Of a stretch of DNA of 6,554 bases, positions 1-6,552 are shown one piece after another. Source of the DNA: an uncultured Caulobacterales bacterium (GTDB lineage: Bacteria > Pseudomonadota > Alphaproteobacteria > Caulobacterales > Maricaulaceae). A program made the position numbers and the translations under genes. Below the pieces are notes generated by a model. It did no database searches and was not told the DNA's origin. It saw only the letters and a list, made by a program, of their open reading frames with translations. Each line of letters opens with the position of its first letter. Position 1 is the stretch's first letter. The stretch covers positions 1 through 6,554 of the forward strand of contig CALJNJ010000127.1 in NCBI GenBank assembly GCA_937981945.1, given 5' to 3'.

Positions 1-1665
1 GAAGGCAAAGACATCCAGCCCGTCTTCTATATCGCCGGTTTGCCGCTCAAAAATATAGTTCTTGTAATCCGTGTAAAACACATTGGCCGTGACAAAATGG
101 TTGTCACCGCGATGGCGGTAGGACATTTCTCCGCCCCGGGCAATTTCCTTGTTGAGTTCACTATCGCCAAGCTCAAAGGCTTCGGTGGCTAAATGAGGTC
201 CGTTGGAAAATAATTCCTCAGTTGTTGGCGCCCGTTCGGTGCGGAATATAGTTGCTCCAATTCGAACTTCGTCAGTTAAATGAACATCCCCGCCGGCAGA
301 CACGCTGAACAGATCAAAGTCTCTGGAAATATTGAGGGCTTTGTTGCTCTGATCCGTTTTTTCATATCGTGCAGCGCCTTCCAGGTGAATGTCACCAAAT
401 TCCTTTTCGTGGAACATATAAGCGCCATATTGTTTGGTTTCAGACGGCGGAACAAAGGCTTCTTCGCCAATGGCAGAGAAATCCCTCTGTCGATATTGAA
501 CGCCGTAAGCTGCGCGCCAATCATTATTTTCGGTCTGAATAGCTTCTAATCTAAACTCGCCGCCCTTATTGGTAAAAACCGTCCCGATCTCAGTCCCTTC
601 CAGTTCCGTATGTTTGTAATCGGCATAGCCGCCAAACACTTGAACCCGCTCCAGAAAACCGTCCAAATCAATTGCGCCGTTCAGGTCGATTCGAATTTGG
701 TCAAGGTCGATGGAAATATCAGCTTCCTCTTCTTCCTCTTCATGTTCCTCTTCGCCGTCTTCGTGCCCGTGTTCTTCCTCTTCCTCATGTCCGTGTCCGC
801 CCGGAATTCCGTATCGACTTTCAAATTTGTGCACGGCGACACCGATGAAGCCGTCATCACCCACATACGACAAGCCGGCCGTATAGGACTTTGCATTCAG
901 ATCGGAATTTTCCAGTTTGTCACGGGCTTCGCCTGAACGATCTTCCTCTTCATGCTCTTCTTCATCATGGTCATCTTCGTGTTCGGCTTCTTCCGCTTCA
1001 TGCAAAATCTCACTTTCCGCAAAGCCCGGAATTCGAAAATCGTCCGCCTCACGCCAAGTACCGTCCAAGTGAATGACCAAATTATCGGTCAAACCATGGT
1101 TGATCGACGCGGCAACTTCGCGGCCAAGGTCGACAGAACTTGCCCCAATGCGAATGGCAGCCTCTGTTTCATAGGGAACTTCGTCCGGAATACGCCCGTC
1201 AATAACATTGACGATACCGCCTGCGCCGGATGACCCGAACCGCAATAAGGACGAGCCCCGAAGGACTTCAATACGTTCCGCCTGCGCCGGCTCTGCCGCC
1301 ACGGCGTGATCAGGGGAGGCTGATGATGCATCAATAGATCCGATATTATTGGTCAGAACACGGACGCGGTCGCCGCCCTGCCCCCGAATAATGGGCCTGG
1401 ACGCGCCGGCACCGAAAAAAGTCGAAGAGACGCCCGGTTCGGATTTTAGAGTTTCTCCGATTGTGGGTGCCAGTCTGTCCTGAAGAGCATCTCCGGTCAG
1501 GACAGAAACGCCGGTGATCGCATCATCGGGCGAACCTTCTAAAAGTCGGGAACCGGTCACGATAATTTCTTCTGACATATCATCTTGCGCAAATGCTGTC
1601 GAAGCGTTGCTGATGATCAATCCGGCGGCAATCCACCGAATAACGTTATTTTTATTATTTTTCAT
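1..1665 (-). CDS. znuD: ZnuD-like zinc TonB-dependent outer-membrane receptor (3' end outside window)
   Basis: This gene probably imports zinc across the outer membrane using TonB energy. The frame is open from ATG at 1665 to the window edge, giving 555 residues without a stop; ZnuD relatives are usually about 700-750 residues, so the last barrel strands are missing. Residues 1-26 look like a signal peptide ending AFA before QDD. A TonB-box-like EEIIVTGSR is at 32-40. The plug spans about 47-157 and contains RPIIRGQGGDR (90-100), SPDHA (117-121) and EVLRGSS (133-139). The barrel follows and includes ERAPTTEELF (477-486) and GPHLAT (489-494). From memory of Neisseria ZnuD, the plug Asp-His pair and the barrel GxH motif are zinc-site regions; D119, H120 and H491 are the candidates here. 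Two acidic, His-rich insertions lie at 222-243 and 291-316. GGAAAG lies 8 nt before the start. Substrate is inferred; another divalent metal such as copper is possible. Confidence 0.88.
   Translation of the reverse strand, partial: MKNNKNNVIRWIAAGLIISNASTAFAQDDMSEEIIVTGSRLLEGSPDDAITGVSVLTGDALQDRLAPTIGETLKSEPGVSSTFFGAGASRPIIRGQGGDRVRVLTNNIGSIDASSASPDHAVAAEPAQAERIEVLRGSSLLRFGSSGAGGIVNVIDGRIPDEVPYETEAAIRIGASSVDLGREVAASINHGLTDNLVIHLDGTWREADDFRIPGFAESEILHEAEEAEHEDDHDEEEHEEEDRSGEARDKLENSDLNAKSYTAGLSYVGDDGFIGVAVHKFESRYGIPGGHGHEEEEEHGHEDGEEEHEEEEEEADISIDLDQIRIDLNGAIDLDGFLERVQVFGGYADYKHTELEGTEIGTVFTNKGGEFRLEAIQTENNDWRAAYGVQYRQRDFSAIGEEAFVPPSETKQYGAYMFHEKEFGDIHLEGAARYEKTDQSNKALNISRDFDLFSVSAGGDVHLTDEVRIGATIFRTERAPTTEELFSNGPHLATEAFELGDSELNKEIARGGEMSYRHRGDNHFVTANVFYTDYKNYIFERQTGDIEDGLDVFAF
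718..795 (-). other. His/Glu-rich low-complexity insertion 2 of the receptor
   Basis: This segment encodes residues 291-316 of the receptor: five histidines (291, 293, 299, 301, 308) and 17 acidic residues out of 26. The plus strand is an almost pure CTT/CCT/CAT polypyrimidine tract. It falls between predicted barrel strands, so it is probably an extracellular loop. ZnuD proteins are known to carry His-rich extracellular loops thought to capture zinc; that role here is inferred. Confidence 0.8.
937..1002 (-). other. His/Asp/Glu-rich low-complexity insertion 1 of the receptor
   Basis: This segment encodes residues 222-243 of the receptor: four histidines (222, 229, 233, 238) and 15 acidic residues out of 22. 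It follows a barrel-strand-like stretch ending near RIPGF (211-215), so it is probably a surface loop. It resembles insertion 2 in composition but shows no long exact repeat with it. Confidence 0.78.
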
Positions 1666-1697
1666 GAGAAGTACTTTCCGGATCACGCGCCTTTTTG

Positions 1698-1716
1698 TAT
1701 GTTATTGCATAACCTA
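1698..1716 (-). promoter_or_regulatory. Zur-like operator palindrome
   Basis: The plus-strand sequence TATGTTATTGCATAACCTA has perfect 5-bp arms GTTAT/ATAAC around a 3-nt centre, and two more matching pairs further out. This is the TGTTAT-N3-ATAACA spacing of the published gammaproteobacterial Zur consensus, and it is close to the Rhodobacter-group version. It lies 32 nt upstream of the receptor start codon and over the expected transcription start of the candidate promoter, which would suit repression by zinc-bound Zur. The assignment rests on one site judged by eye. Confidence 0.6.
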
Positions 1717-1745
1717 ATATAAAAATCCGGTGAAAAAAATGTCGC
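1716..1745 (-). promoter_or_regulatory. Candidate sigma70-type promoter of the receptor gene
   Basis: On the minus strand, GCGACA (1745-1740) and TATATT (1721-1716) are separated by 18 nt, a plausible -35/-10 pair. Transcription would start near 1708-1710, inside the Zur-like palindrome and about 45 nt before the start codon. The -35 matches TTGACA at only four positions, so the call is tentative. Confidence 0.4.
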
Positions 1746-1763
1746 ATAGCAGTTGAGGCGACG

Positions 1764-1812
1764 TTAACCAAAAAAGGACTTTTTCGGCGCCGCCCGCCGC
1801 AATTTAACCAAA
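1764..1812 (+). promoter_or_regulatory. Pair of TTAACCAAA direct repeats (CtrA-half-site-like)
   Basis: The 9-mer TTAACCAAA occurs at 1764-1772 and again at 1804-1812, exactly 40 bp apart and on the same strand, within 100 bp upstream of the TadG-like gene. TTAACC resembles the half-site bound by the alphaproteobacterial cell-cycle regulator CtrA, which controls pilus genes in Caulobacter. Neither copy is followed by a second TTAA at the usual 7-nt spacing, so these are half-sites at best. Confidence 0.25.
1771..1784. promoter_or_regulatory. 14-bp dyad AAAAAGGACTTTTT
   Basis: Arms AAAAAG and CTTTTT flank a 2-nt centre. The centre is too short for a stable RNA hairpin, so if functional it is more likely a DNA-binding dyad or a curved A/T tract. 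It lies between the two divergent genes and just after the first TTAACCAAA repeat. It may be chance. Confidence 0.2.
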
Positions 1813-1848
1813 TTTGATTGAATTTACAGTACCTTTCCAAGTTCAATT

Positions 1849-1855
1849 GAGTGGG
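1849..1855 (+). promoter_or_regulatory. Ribosome binding site deciding the TadG-like start
   Basis: GAGTGGG lies 3 nt before the ATG at 1859, with its GAG part 7 nt away. This, together with the position of the membrane anchor, favours 1859 over the upstream in-frame ATG at 1814, which has only AT-rich sequence before it. Confidence 0.45.
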
Positions 1856-1858
1856 ACT

Positions 1859-3082
1859 ATGTCTAAAAGACGATTCATATCGGATAATTCCGGCAATTTT
1901 GCCATTATCGCGGCCATTGGTATGGTGCCCGTGATGATCGGCGTTGGCGTGGCGATCGATATGGCAGGTGTTCAACGGGCCAAATCTGAGCTGAGAGACG
2001 CCGCGGAAACTGCCGCCGTTGCCAGCGCCAGATCCTTTCAAAGGACTGATTCTAAAAGAAAAGCGGCGGCACGAGCCCATTTAGATGAGAACTTCAGTTT
2101 TGAAGTTCACGGCGCGGAACAGATCGGCATGGATATTGACCTGACGCCCGTCAGATCGACTGTTGAAGCCAAAACAATTATTCCAACCCGTTTATTGGGA
2201 ATGTTCGGTAAGGATTATTTGAACGTCGCCGTTACCGTGGCCGCGGAAACCGTATTCGAACCCGCCTGTGTATTGGTTAATTCTCCAAACAGAGCGTCTT
2301 CACTGCGTTTCCAAGGTCATCCGACCATGGATACTGTTGATTGTTATATTCATAATAATTCATCCGTTGCGGGCAGTTCGGTTGCGCAAGGTAATCCCCA
2401 GCTTCAAGAAGTCGACGCTTGTTTAAACGGCGGCTATTCAGGGCGCCGCTGGGTCCCTGCTCCGGAACTGAATTGCGGTTCCCGAAACGATCCGTTCTCT
2501 GACATTCCCCCGCCGACCGTGCCGGATTGTGATGAGAACAATATGAGGATATCCAACCGTGAACCGGTCACACTTTCTCCCGGTCATTATTGCGGCGGTC
2601 TTCGATTTCCGCCGGGCTCTGACGTGACCCTGGAGCCGGGAATTTACAATATTTCCGGCGGGAGTCTGGACTTACGCGCCAATGCTAATCTGTCGGGCGA
2701 CGGCGTTATGTTTCATCTGACCGATGATCGATCCAATTTTTCAATGCATTCCGGCGGAACTTGGAATGTGACACCGCCGACATCCGGCGATTATCGCGGC
2801 GTTACGATTTATCAAGACCGTGATGTAATGCCCCGTCAGCCCAATGAATTTACGGGCGGCGGTGAACTGAACATTGTGGGGGCCATTTACGCCATTAACG
2901 GAGACATGCGTCTACAGGGCAGTCCGAGGGTCACTATGATTGGGGGCCGTAATGTATTGATCACCGGAACTTTGGCTCTGCAGGGCAGCCCTGAATTGGT
3001 CGTCGAAGCAACCGAAAACCCAAATCTATTGCCCAATGACAGACTCATTGGCCGAGATTCCTATATTCGTGTAATTAAGTAA
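1859..3082 (+). CDS. TadG-like protein: Tad/Flp pilus-type N-terminal anchor with beta-helix-like domain
   Basis: This 407-residue protein starts with a short basic stretch and SGNFAIIAAIG (11-21), followed by one hydrophobic segment (about 13-34) and DMAGVQRAKSELRDAAETAA (34-53). That arrangement is typical of the TadE/TadG-like N-terminal domain of Tad pilus-assembly proteins. The rest should face the periplasm. It has six cysteines (137, 162, 188, 206, 224, 245), a proline-rich linker near 217-222, and a glycine-rich region (about 238-385) with PGHYCGG (241-247) and LEPGIYNISGG (258-268). These look like turns of a right-handed beta-helix, as in many alphaproteobacterial TadG-related proteins. 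No other tad genes are visible, so it may be an orphan with a surface role other than pilus assembly. The start at 1859 is chosen because the anchor then lies near the N-terminus; the ATG at 1814 would add 15 residues. The function is inferred from the N-terminal domain only. Confidence 0.85.
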   Translation: MSKRRFISDNSGNFAIIAAIGMVPVMIGVGVAIDMAGVQRAKSELRDAAETAAVASARSFQRTDSKRKAAARAHLDENFSFEVHGAEQIGMDIDLTPVRSTVEAKTIIPTRLLGMFGKDYLNVAVTVAAETVFEPACVLVNSPNRASSLRFQGHPTMDTVDCYIHNNSSVAGSSVAQGNPQLQEVDACLNGGYSGRRWVPAPELNCGSRNDPFSDIPPPTVPDCDENNMRISNREPVTLSPGHYCGGLRFPPGSDVTLEPGIYNISGGSLDLRANANLSGDGVMFHLTDDRSNFSMHSGGTWNVTPPTSGDYRGVTIYQDRDVMPRQPNEFTGGGELNIVGAIYAINGDMRLQGSPRVTMIGGRNVLITGTLALQGSPELVVEATENPNLLPNDRLIGRDSYIRVIK

Positions 3083-3122
3083 GACCGTAGACTTCGGCGT
3101 ATCTTTCGCGTTAGTCTGAACC

Positions 3123-3695
3123 ATGCGATATTTTGTTTTTCTTCCCTTTTCTTTTCTGATCGGGTGCACGCCGCAACAAGTGGAACCGGCTGACATTTTT
3201 TTCAACAATCTTTCAGAGCATTGCGGCAATTCTTACGCCGGCAAAGTCATCTCATCGGATCCGCAAGATGCCGATTGGGCCAAAGAAACTTTGGTCATGC
3301 ATGTTCGGGATTGCTCCGACAGTGAAATTAAAATCCCCCTCCATGTGGGCGAGAACCGCTCCCGAACATGGATCGTCTCCAAGACAGACGGATTTTTAAC
3401 TCTGAAACATGACCACCGCCATGAAGACGGGAAACCCGATGCCGTTACCATGTATGGCGGTACAACATCCGACCCCGGCACGGATTCCGAGCAATCGTTC
3501 CCCGTTGATCAGTTTTCAAAAGATATGTTTATGCGGGAAGGCCTGGACGTCTCCGTCACCAATATTTGGGCATTGAACTTGGACGGCAATAAAAGCTTCA
3601 CTTACGCGCTAAAGCGCAACAACCGGGACTTTCGCGCCAAATTCGATCTGACAAATCCGGTCGACACGCCCCCGCCCGCTTGGGGACAAGACTAG
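3123..3695 (+). CDS. Conserved lipoprotein of unknown function
   Basis: This 190-residue protein has a lipoprotein signal: MRY, a hydrophobic stretch (4-13) and a lipobox LIGC with the acylated cysteine at 15. The residues after the cysteine are T and P, so no Asp retention signal is present and outer-membrane sorting is expected. The mature part has two further cysteines (34, 64) that could form a disulfide, a GENRSRTW motif (76-83), a striking KHDHRHEDG motif (95-103) followed by DAVTMYGG (106-113), and a proline-rich tail ending PPPAWG (183-188). The pattern resembles a conserved unnamed proteobacterial family that I cannot assign a function. It begins 40 bp after the TadG-like gene with no clear terminator between them, so the two may be co-transcribed. 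No good ribosome binding site is visible before the ATG. Confidence 0.8.
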   Translation: MRYFVFLPFSFLIGCTPQQVEPADIFFNNLSEHCGNSYAGKVISSDPQDADWAKETLVMHVRDCSDSEIKIPLHVGENRSRTWIVSKTDGFLTLKHDHRHEDGKPDAVTMYGGTTSDPGTDSEQSFPVDQFSKDMFMREGLDVSVTNIWALNLDGNKSFTYALKRNNRDFRAKFDLTNPVDTPPPAWGQD

Positions 3696-3801
3696 ATTAT
3701 TCCGGGTGGGCAAACAAACCCCGGCTCTAAGATCGCAGAACATTTAAAATCAGCGCGCAATTCCGCTTGCCAAATGGAGCGAATGCAATACATAGCCCCT
3801 C

Positions 3802-5610
3802 ATGTCTGTCGAACAGTCCAAAATTCGCAATTTTTCCATCGTGGCTCATATCGATCACGGTAAGTCGACGCTGGCGGACCGCCTGATTCATTTCACCGGC
3901 GGTTTGAGTGATCGCGAGATGTCCGAGCAAGTGCTCGACAATATGGATATCGAAAAAGAACGCGGCATTACCATCAAAGCCCAGACCGTCCGTCTCGACT
4001 ATACGGCCAAAGACGGTGAGACCTATTTGCTGAACTTGATGGATACGCCGGGACATGTTGATTTTGCCTATGAAGTTTCCCGCAGCCTGTCAGCATGCGA
4101 GGGGTCAATTTTAGTTGTGGACGCCTCTCAAGGCGTGGAAGCCCAGACCCTGGCCAATGTTTACCAGGCTATTGACCATGACCACGAAATCGTGCCCGTT
4201 TTAAATAAAATTGATCTTCCCGCAGCCGATCCTGATCGGGTCAAACTACAGATCGAAGACGTCATTGGCATAGATGCTTCGGGCGCTATTGAATGCTCGG
4301 CGAAATCAGGCATCGGCATTGAAGAGGTTCTGGAAGCTATTGTAACCGAACTGCCGGCGCCTGAATTTGGAGACCCAAATGCGCCGCTGAAAGCCATGCT
4401 GATCGATGCTTGGTATGACACGTATATGGGCGTCGTTGTGCTGTTCCGCGTCATGGAAGGTACGGTCAAAAAAGCCATGCGCATTCGCACGATGAATACC
4501 GGCGCCAGCTATACGGTGGACAAGGTGGGGTGTTTCAGGCCCAAGCCCCAAGATCTCAAAGAAATAGGACCCGGCGAAGTCGGCTTCTTGACTGCCTCCA
4601 TCAAAGAGGTCGCCGATGCTGCCGTGGGCGATACCATTACGGAAGATAAGCGCCCGACTGAAACGCCGCTCGACGGATTTAAACCGGCGCAGCCCGTTGT
4701 CTTTTGCGGAATTTTCCCGGTAGACGCCGCAGATTTTGAAGATTTGCGCGCGGCTATGGGTCGTCTGCGTCTTAACGATGCCAGTTTCTCATTTGAAATG
4801 GAAACCTCAGCCGCGCTCGGTTTTGGATTTCGCTGCGGCTTTTTAGGACTGCTGCATTTGGAAATTATCCAAGAACGGCTTGAGCGCGAATTTAACCTGG
4901 ATTTGATAACCACCGCCCCGTCCGTGGTCTATACGTTGGTTCTCAAAAAAGGCGAGCCAATGCTCTTGCATAACCCGGCAGATATGCCGGACGTTATGGC
5001 CATTGAGCACATCGAAGAACCTTGGATCAAAGCAACGATAATGACGCCTGATGAATATCTTGGCGGGATTTTAAAACTTTGTCAGGATCGGCGCGGCGTG
5101 CAAACGGCCCTGACCTATGTGGGCTCCCGTGCTATGGTCGAATATGAACTGCCGCTCAATGAAGTTGTGTTTGATTTTTATGATCGGCTGAAATCCGTCT
5201 CTAAGGGCTATGCCAGTTTCGACTACCAAGCCATCGATAAACGCGAAGGCGATCTGGTTAAAATGAGTATCCTAGTGAACGGCGATCCCGTCGACGCGCT
5301 TTCCATGTTGGTGCACCGCTCCCGGGCCGAGAGCCGCGGACGTCAAATGTGTGAACGGCTGAAAGATCTGATCCCGCGCCACTTGTTCAAGATTCCGATC
5401 CAGGCGGCTCTTGGCGGCAAGGTCATTGCCCGCGAAACCATTGCGGCCATGCGCAAAGACGTGACGGCTAAATGTTACGGCGGTGACGCCTCCCGTAAAC
5501 GTAAGCTGTTGGACAAGCAGAAAAAGGGTAAGAAGAAAATGCGCCAATTCGGCAAAGTCGAAATTCCGCAAGCTGCTTTTATTGCCGCCCTTAAAATGGA
5601 TGACGGTTAG
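3802..5610 (+). CDS. lepA: Elongation factor 4 (LepA), ribosome-associated translational GTPase
   Basis: LepA is a GTPase that binds the ribosome and affects initiation or back-translocation; its cellular role is still debated. This 602-residue protein is full length for the family. GTPase motifs are intact: G1 AHIDHGKST (15-23), G2 RGITI (54-58), G3 DTPGH (81-85, with catalytic-type H85), G4 NKID (135-138) and G5 SAK (166-168). Domain II runs about 195-285, followed by the EF-G-like domains III and V, with [14 protein letters not shown] at 342-355. The LepA-specific C-terminal domain is present, with [14 protein letters not shown] (557-570) and a lysine-rich stretch (571-579). The ATG at 3802 is the first possible start because an in-frame TAG lies at 3793-3795. 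There is no Shine-Dalgarno sequence at normal spacing; the nearest, GGAG, is about 20 nt away. Confidence 0.98.
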   Translation: MSVEQSKIRNFSIVAHIDHGKSTLADRLIHFTGGLSDREMSEQVLDNMDIEKERGITIKAQTVRLDYTAKDGETYLLNLMDTPGHVDFAYEVSRSLSACEGSILVVDASQGVEAQTLANVYQAIDHDHEIVPVLNKIDLPAADPDRVKLQIEDVIGIDASGAIECSAKSGIGIEEVLEAIVTELPAPEFGDPNAPLKAMLIDAWYDTYMGVVVLFRVMEGTVKKAMRIRTMNTGASYTVDKVGCFRPKPQDLKEIGPGEVGFLTASIKEVADAAVGDTITEDKRPTETPLDGFKPAQPVVFCGIFPVDAADFEDLRAAMGRLRLNDASFSFEMETSAALGFGFRCGFLGLLHLEIIQERLEREFNLDLITTAPSVVYTLVLKKGEPMLLHNPADMPDVMAIEHIEEPWIKATIMTPDEYLGGILKLCQDRRGVQTALTYVGSRAMVEYELPLNEVVFDFYDRLKSVSKGYASFDYQAIDKREGDLVKMSILVNGDPVDALSMLVHRSRAESRGRQMCERLKDLIPRHLFKIPIQAALGGKVIARETIAAMRKDVTAKCYGGDASRKRKLLDKQKKGKKKMRQFGKVEIPQAAFIAALKMDDG

Positions 5611-5614
5611 GCTT

Positions 5615-6061
5615 TCAGGTCTCAAACAAGCTCCAGCCGCCTTTGCCTGTAACTTTGCGCAAAATAACATAAAGCAACAATCCGATAGGCCCGAGCATGA
5701 ACGTAAAAAACAGGCACGGAACTAAAAGCAGATGGGAAAAGCCTCGGCGCTGAGCATCCCTTGCCTCCCAAGCACCGACAAACAGATCAAACACCAAATA
5801 ATGGGTCCAACCGATCAGAATACCGACATCTGAGGAAAACAAGGTGCGAACACCTTCAATTGTTGAAAAACTTCCGCCCTCTGCGCCGTGTCCCGTATAG
5901 GCCAAAATCATCCCGATTAAATAGACCACACCCAGAAATAATGGGTAGAGCATGGAATGAATGAGTTTTTTAGTAACTGCCGCGTTGGGAACAAAGGCCA
6001 ATAATATCCAAGCCGGGAAGACCGATAAATTGACAATCTTAAACCAAAGATCAAAATTCAT
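5615..6061 (-). CDS. ABA4-like (DUF4281) integral membrane protein
   Basis: This 148-residue protein has four predicted membrane helices (about 7-27, 33-55, 80-98 and 109-134). GWTHYLVFDLFVGAWEARDA (84-103), then VPCL (114-117) and GPIGLLLY (124-131), match the signature of the ABA4-like family. Plant ABA4 is needed for neoxanthin formation, and bacterial members are mostly uncharacterised, so a carotenoid role is only a hint here; no carotenoid gene is in the window. The ATG at 6061 is preceded by AGGGGA at 8-nt spacing. The stop (5615-5617) is only 4 bp from the lepA stop on the opposite strand, so any terminators must lie inside the neighbouring gene. Confidence 0.88.
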   Translation of the reverse strand: MNFDLWFKIVNLSVFPAWILLAFVPNAAVTKKLIHSMLYPLFLGVVYLIGMILAYTGHGAEGGSFSTIEGVRTLFSSDVGILIGWTHYLVFDLFVGAWEARDAQRRGFSHLLLVPCLFFTFMLGPIGLLLYVILRKVTGKGGWSLFET

Positions 6062-6069
6062 TATTTATT

Positions 6070-6075
6070 TCCCCT
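6070..6075 (-). promoter_or_regulatory. Ribosome binding site of the ABA4-like gene
   Basis: On the minus strand AGGGGA precedes the ATG by 8 nt. It is the strongest Shine-Dalgarno sequence in the window and supports the start at 6061. Confidence 0.7.
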
Positions 6076-6113
6076 ATGTCCGTGATTTGCTAATTGAACC
6101 TAACACACAATTT

Positions 6114-6119
6114 GAAGAG
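6114..6119 (+). promoter_or_regulatory. Ribosome binding site deciding the thioesterase start
   Basis: GAAGAG stands 7 nt before the ATG at 6127. The upstream in-frame ATG at 6094 has no such sequence, so 6127 is preferred. Confidence 0.6.
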
Positions 6120-6126
6120 CTGCACG

Positions 6127-6552
6127 ATGAAACCGGAACTCGAAACCAAGGGCGAATTTAAAGATTGGCTATATTGGCCGCAGGAGGCTTTTGAGTTTGG
6201 AGCAGCCGGCCCGTTTTACTACAAGAAAATCGGCGATGAATATGTCAGCCGTTTTCGGGCAGAGAAAAAACATTTAAACGGCGGCGGAACCGTTCACGGC
6301 GGATGCCTGATGACATTTGGCGATTTTGCGCTCTTCGCGATCGCCGCAGATTACATAGAATATTACGGTGTCACCGTTGCCTTCACCAGTGAATTTCTTT
6401 CCGCTCCGACCGAAGGCCAGCTTATTGAGGCGCGCGGCGAAGTTTTGAAAGCCGGACGGTCTATAATTTTTGTTCGCGGATTAATTACGGCGGACGGCGA
6501 ACCGGCACTGAACTTTTCGGGCACGATTAAAAAGCTCAGACCTCCGAGTTGA
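6127..6552 (+). CDS. PaaI-family hotdog-fold acyl-CoA thioesterase
   Basis: This 141-residue protein is the normal size for a single-domain PaaI/4-hydroxybenzoyl-CoA thioesterase-type hotdog enzyme, which hydrolyses acyl-CoA or aryl-CoA thioesters in the cytoplasm, usually as a tetramer. The core motif is present: HLNGGGTVHGG (49-59), with N51 and the HGG loop (57-59), followed by MTFGD (62-66), where D66 is the expected catalytic acid at the start of the second part of the hotdog helix. VTVAFTSEFLSAP (82-94) and GRSIIFVRGLI (110-120) are the usual central strands. The substrate cannot be told from sequence. It is divergent from the ABA4-like gene with 65 bp between starts and ends two bases before the window edge. 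The start at 6127 is chosen over 6094 because of its ribosome binding site and because the extra 11 residues are not family-like. Confidence 0.9.
   Translation: MKPELETKGEFKDWLYWPQEAFEFGAAGPFYYKKIGDEYVSRFRAEKKHLNGGGTVHGGCLMTFGDFALFAIAADYIEYYGVTVAFTSEFLSAPTEGQLIEARGEVLKAGRSIIFVRGLITADGEPALNFSGTIKKLRPPS

Noticed and set aside
610..936. A 108-codon plus-strand open frame with a hydrophobic, Phe-rich translation
   Set aside because: It is the antisense reading of the Glu/His-rich part of the receptor: GAA/GAG codons read as TTC/CTC on the other strand, giving an artificial membrane-like protein.
1785..1792. GC-rich palindrome CGGCGCCG in the divergent intergenic region
   Set aside because: Eight bases in a GC-rich patch is easily chance, and no terminator or known operator pattern accompanies it.
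1814..1858. An upstream in-frame ATG that would add 15 residues to the TadG-like protein
   Set aside because: It has no ribosome binding site, and the extension would move the membrane anchor away from its usual N-terminal position.
1655..2080. A 141-codon open frame on the minus strand between the receptor and the TadG-like gene
   Set aside because: It overlaps the convincing TadG-like N-terminus, the intergenic region and the receptor start, and its translation shows no recognisable domain.
3090..3117. An AGACT/AGTCT hairpin with an inner GCG/CGC stem after the TadG-like gene
   Set aside because: The stem is broken by a 3x3 mismatch and no T-run directly follows, so it is not a convincing terminator.
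3702..3724. A CCGGG/CCCGG inverted repeat after the lipoprotein gene
   Set aside because: Only five base pairs with a 13-nt loop and no following T-run; too weak to call a terminator.
4161..4913. Several minus-strand open frames inside lepA
   Set aside because: They are antisense to a fully conserved lepA frame and show no family features.
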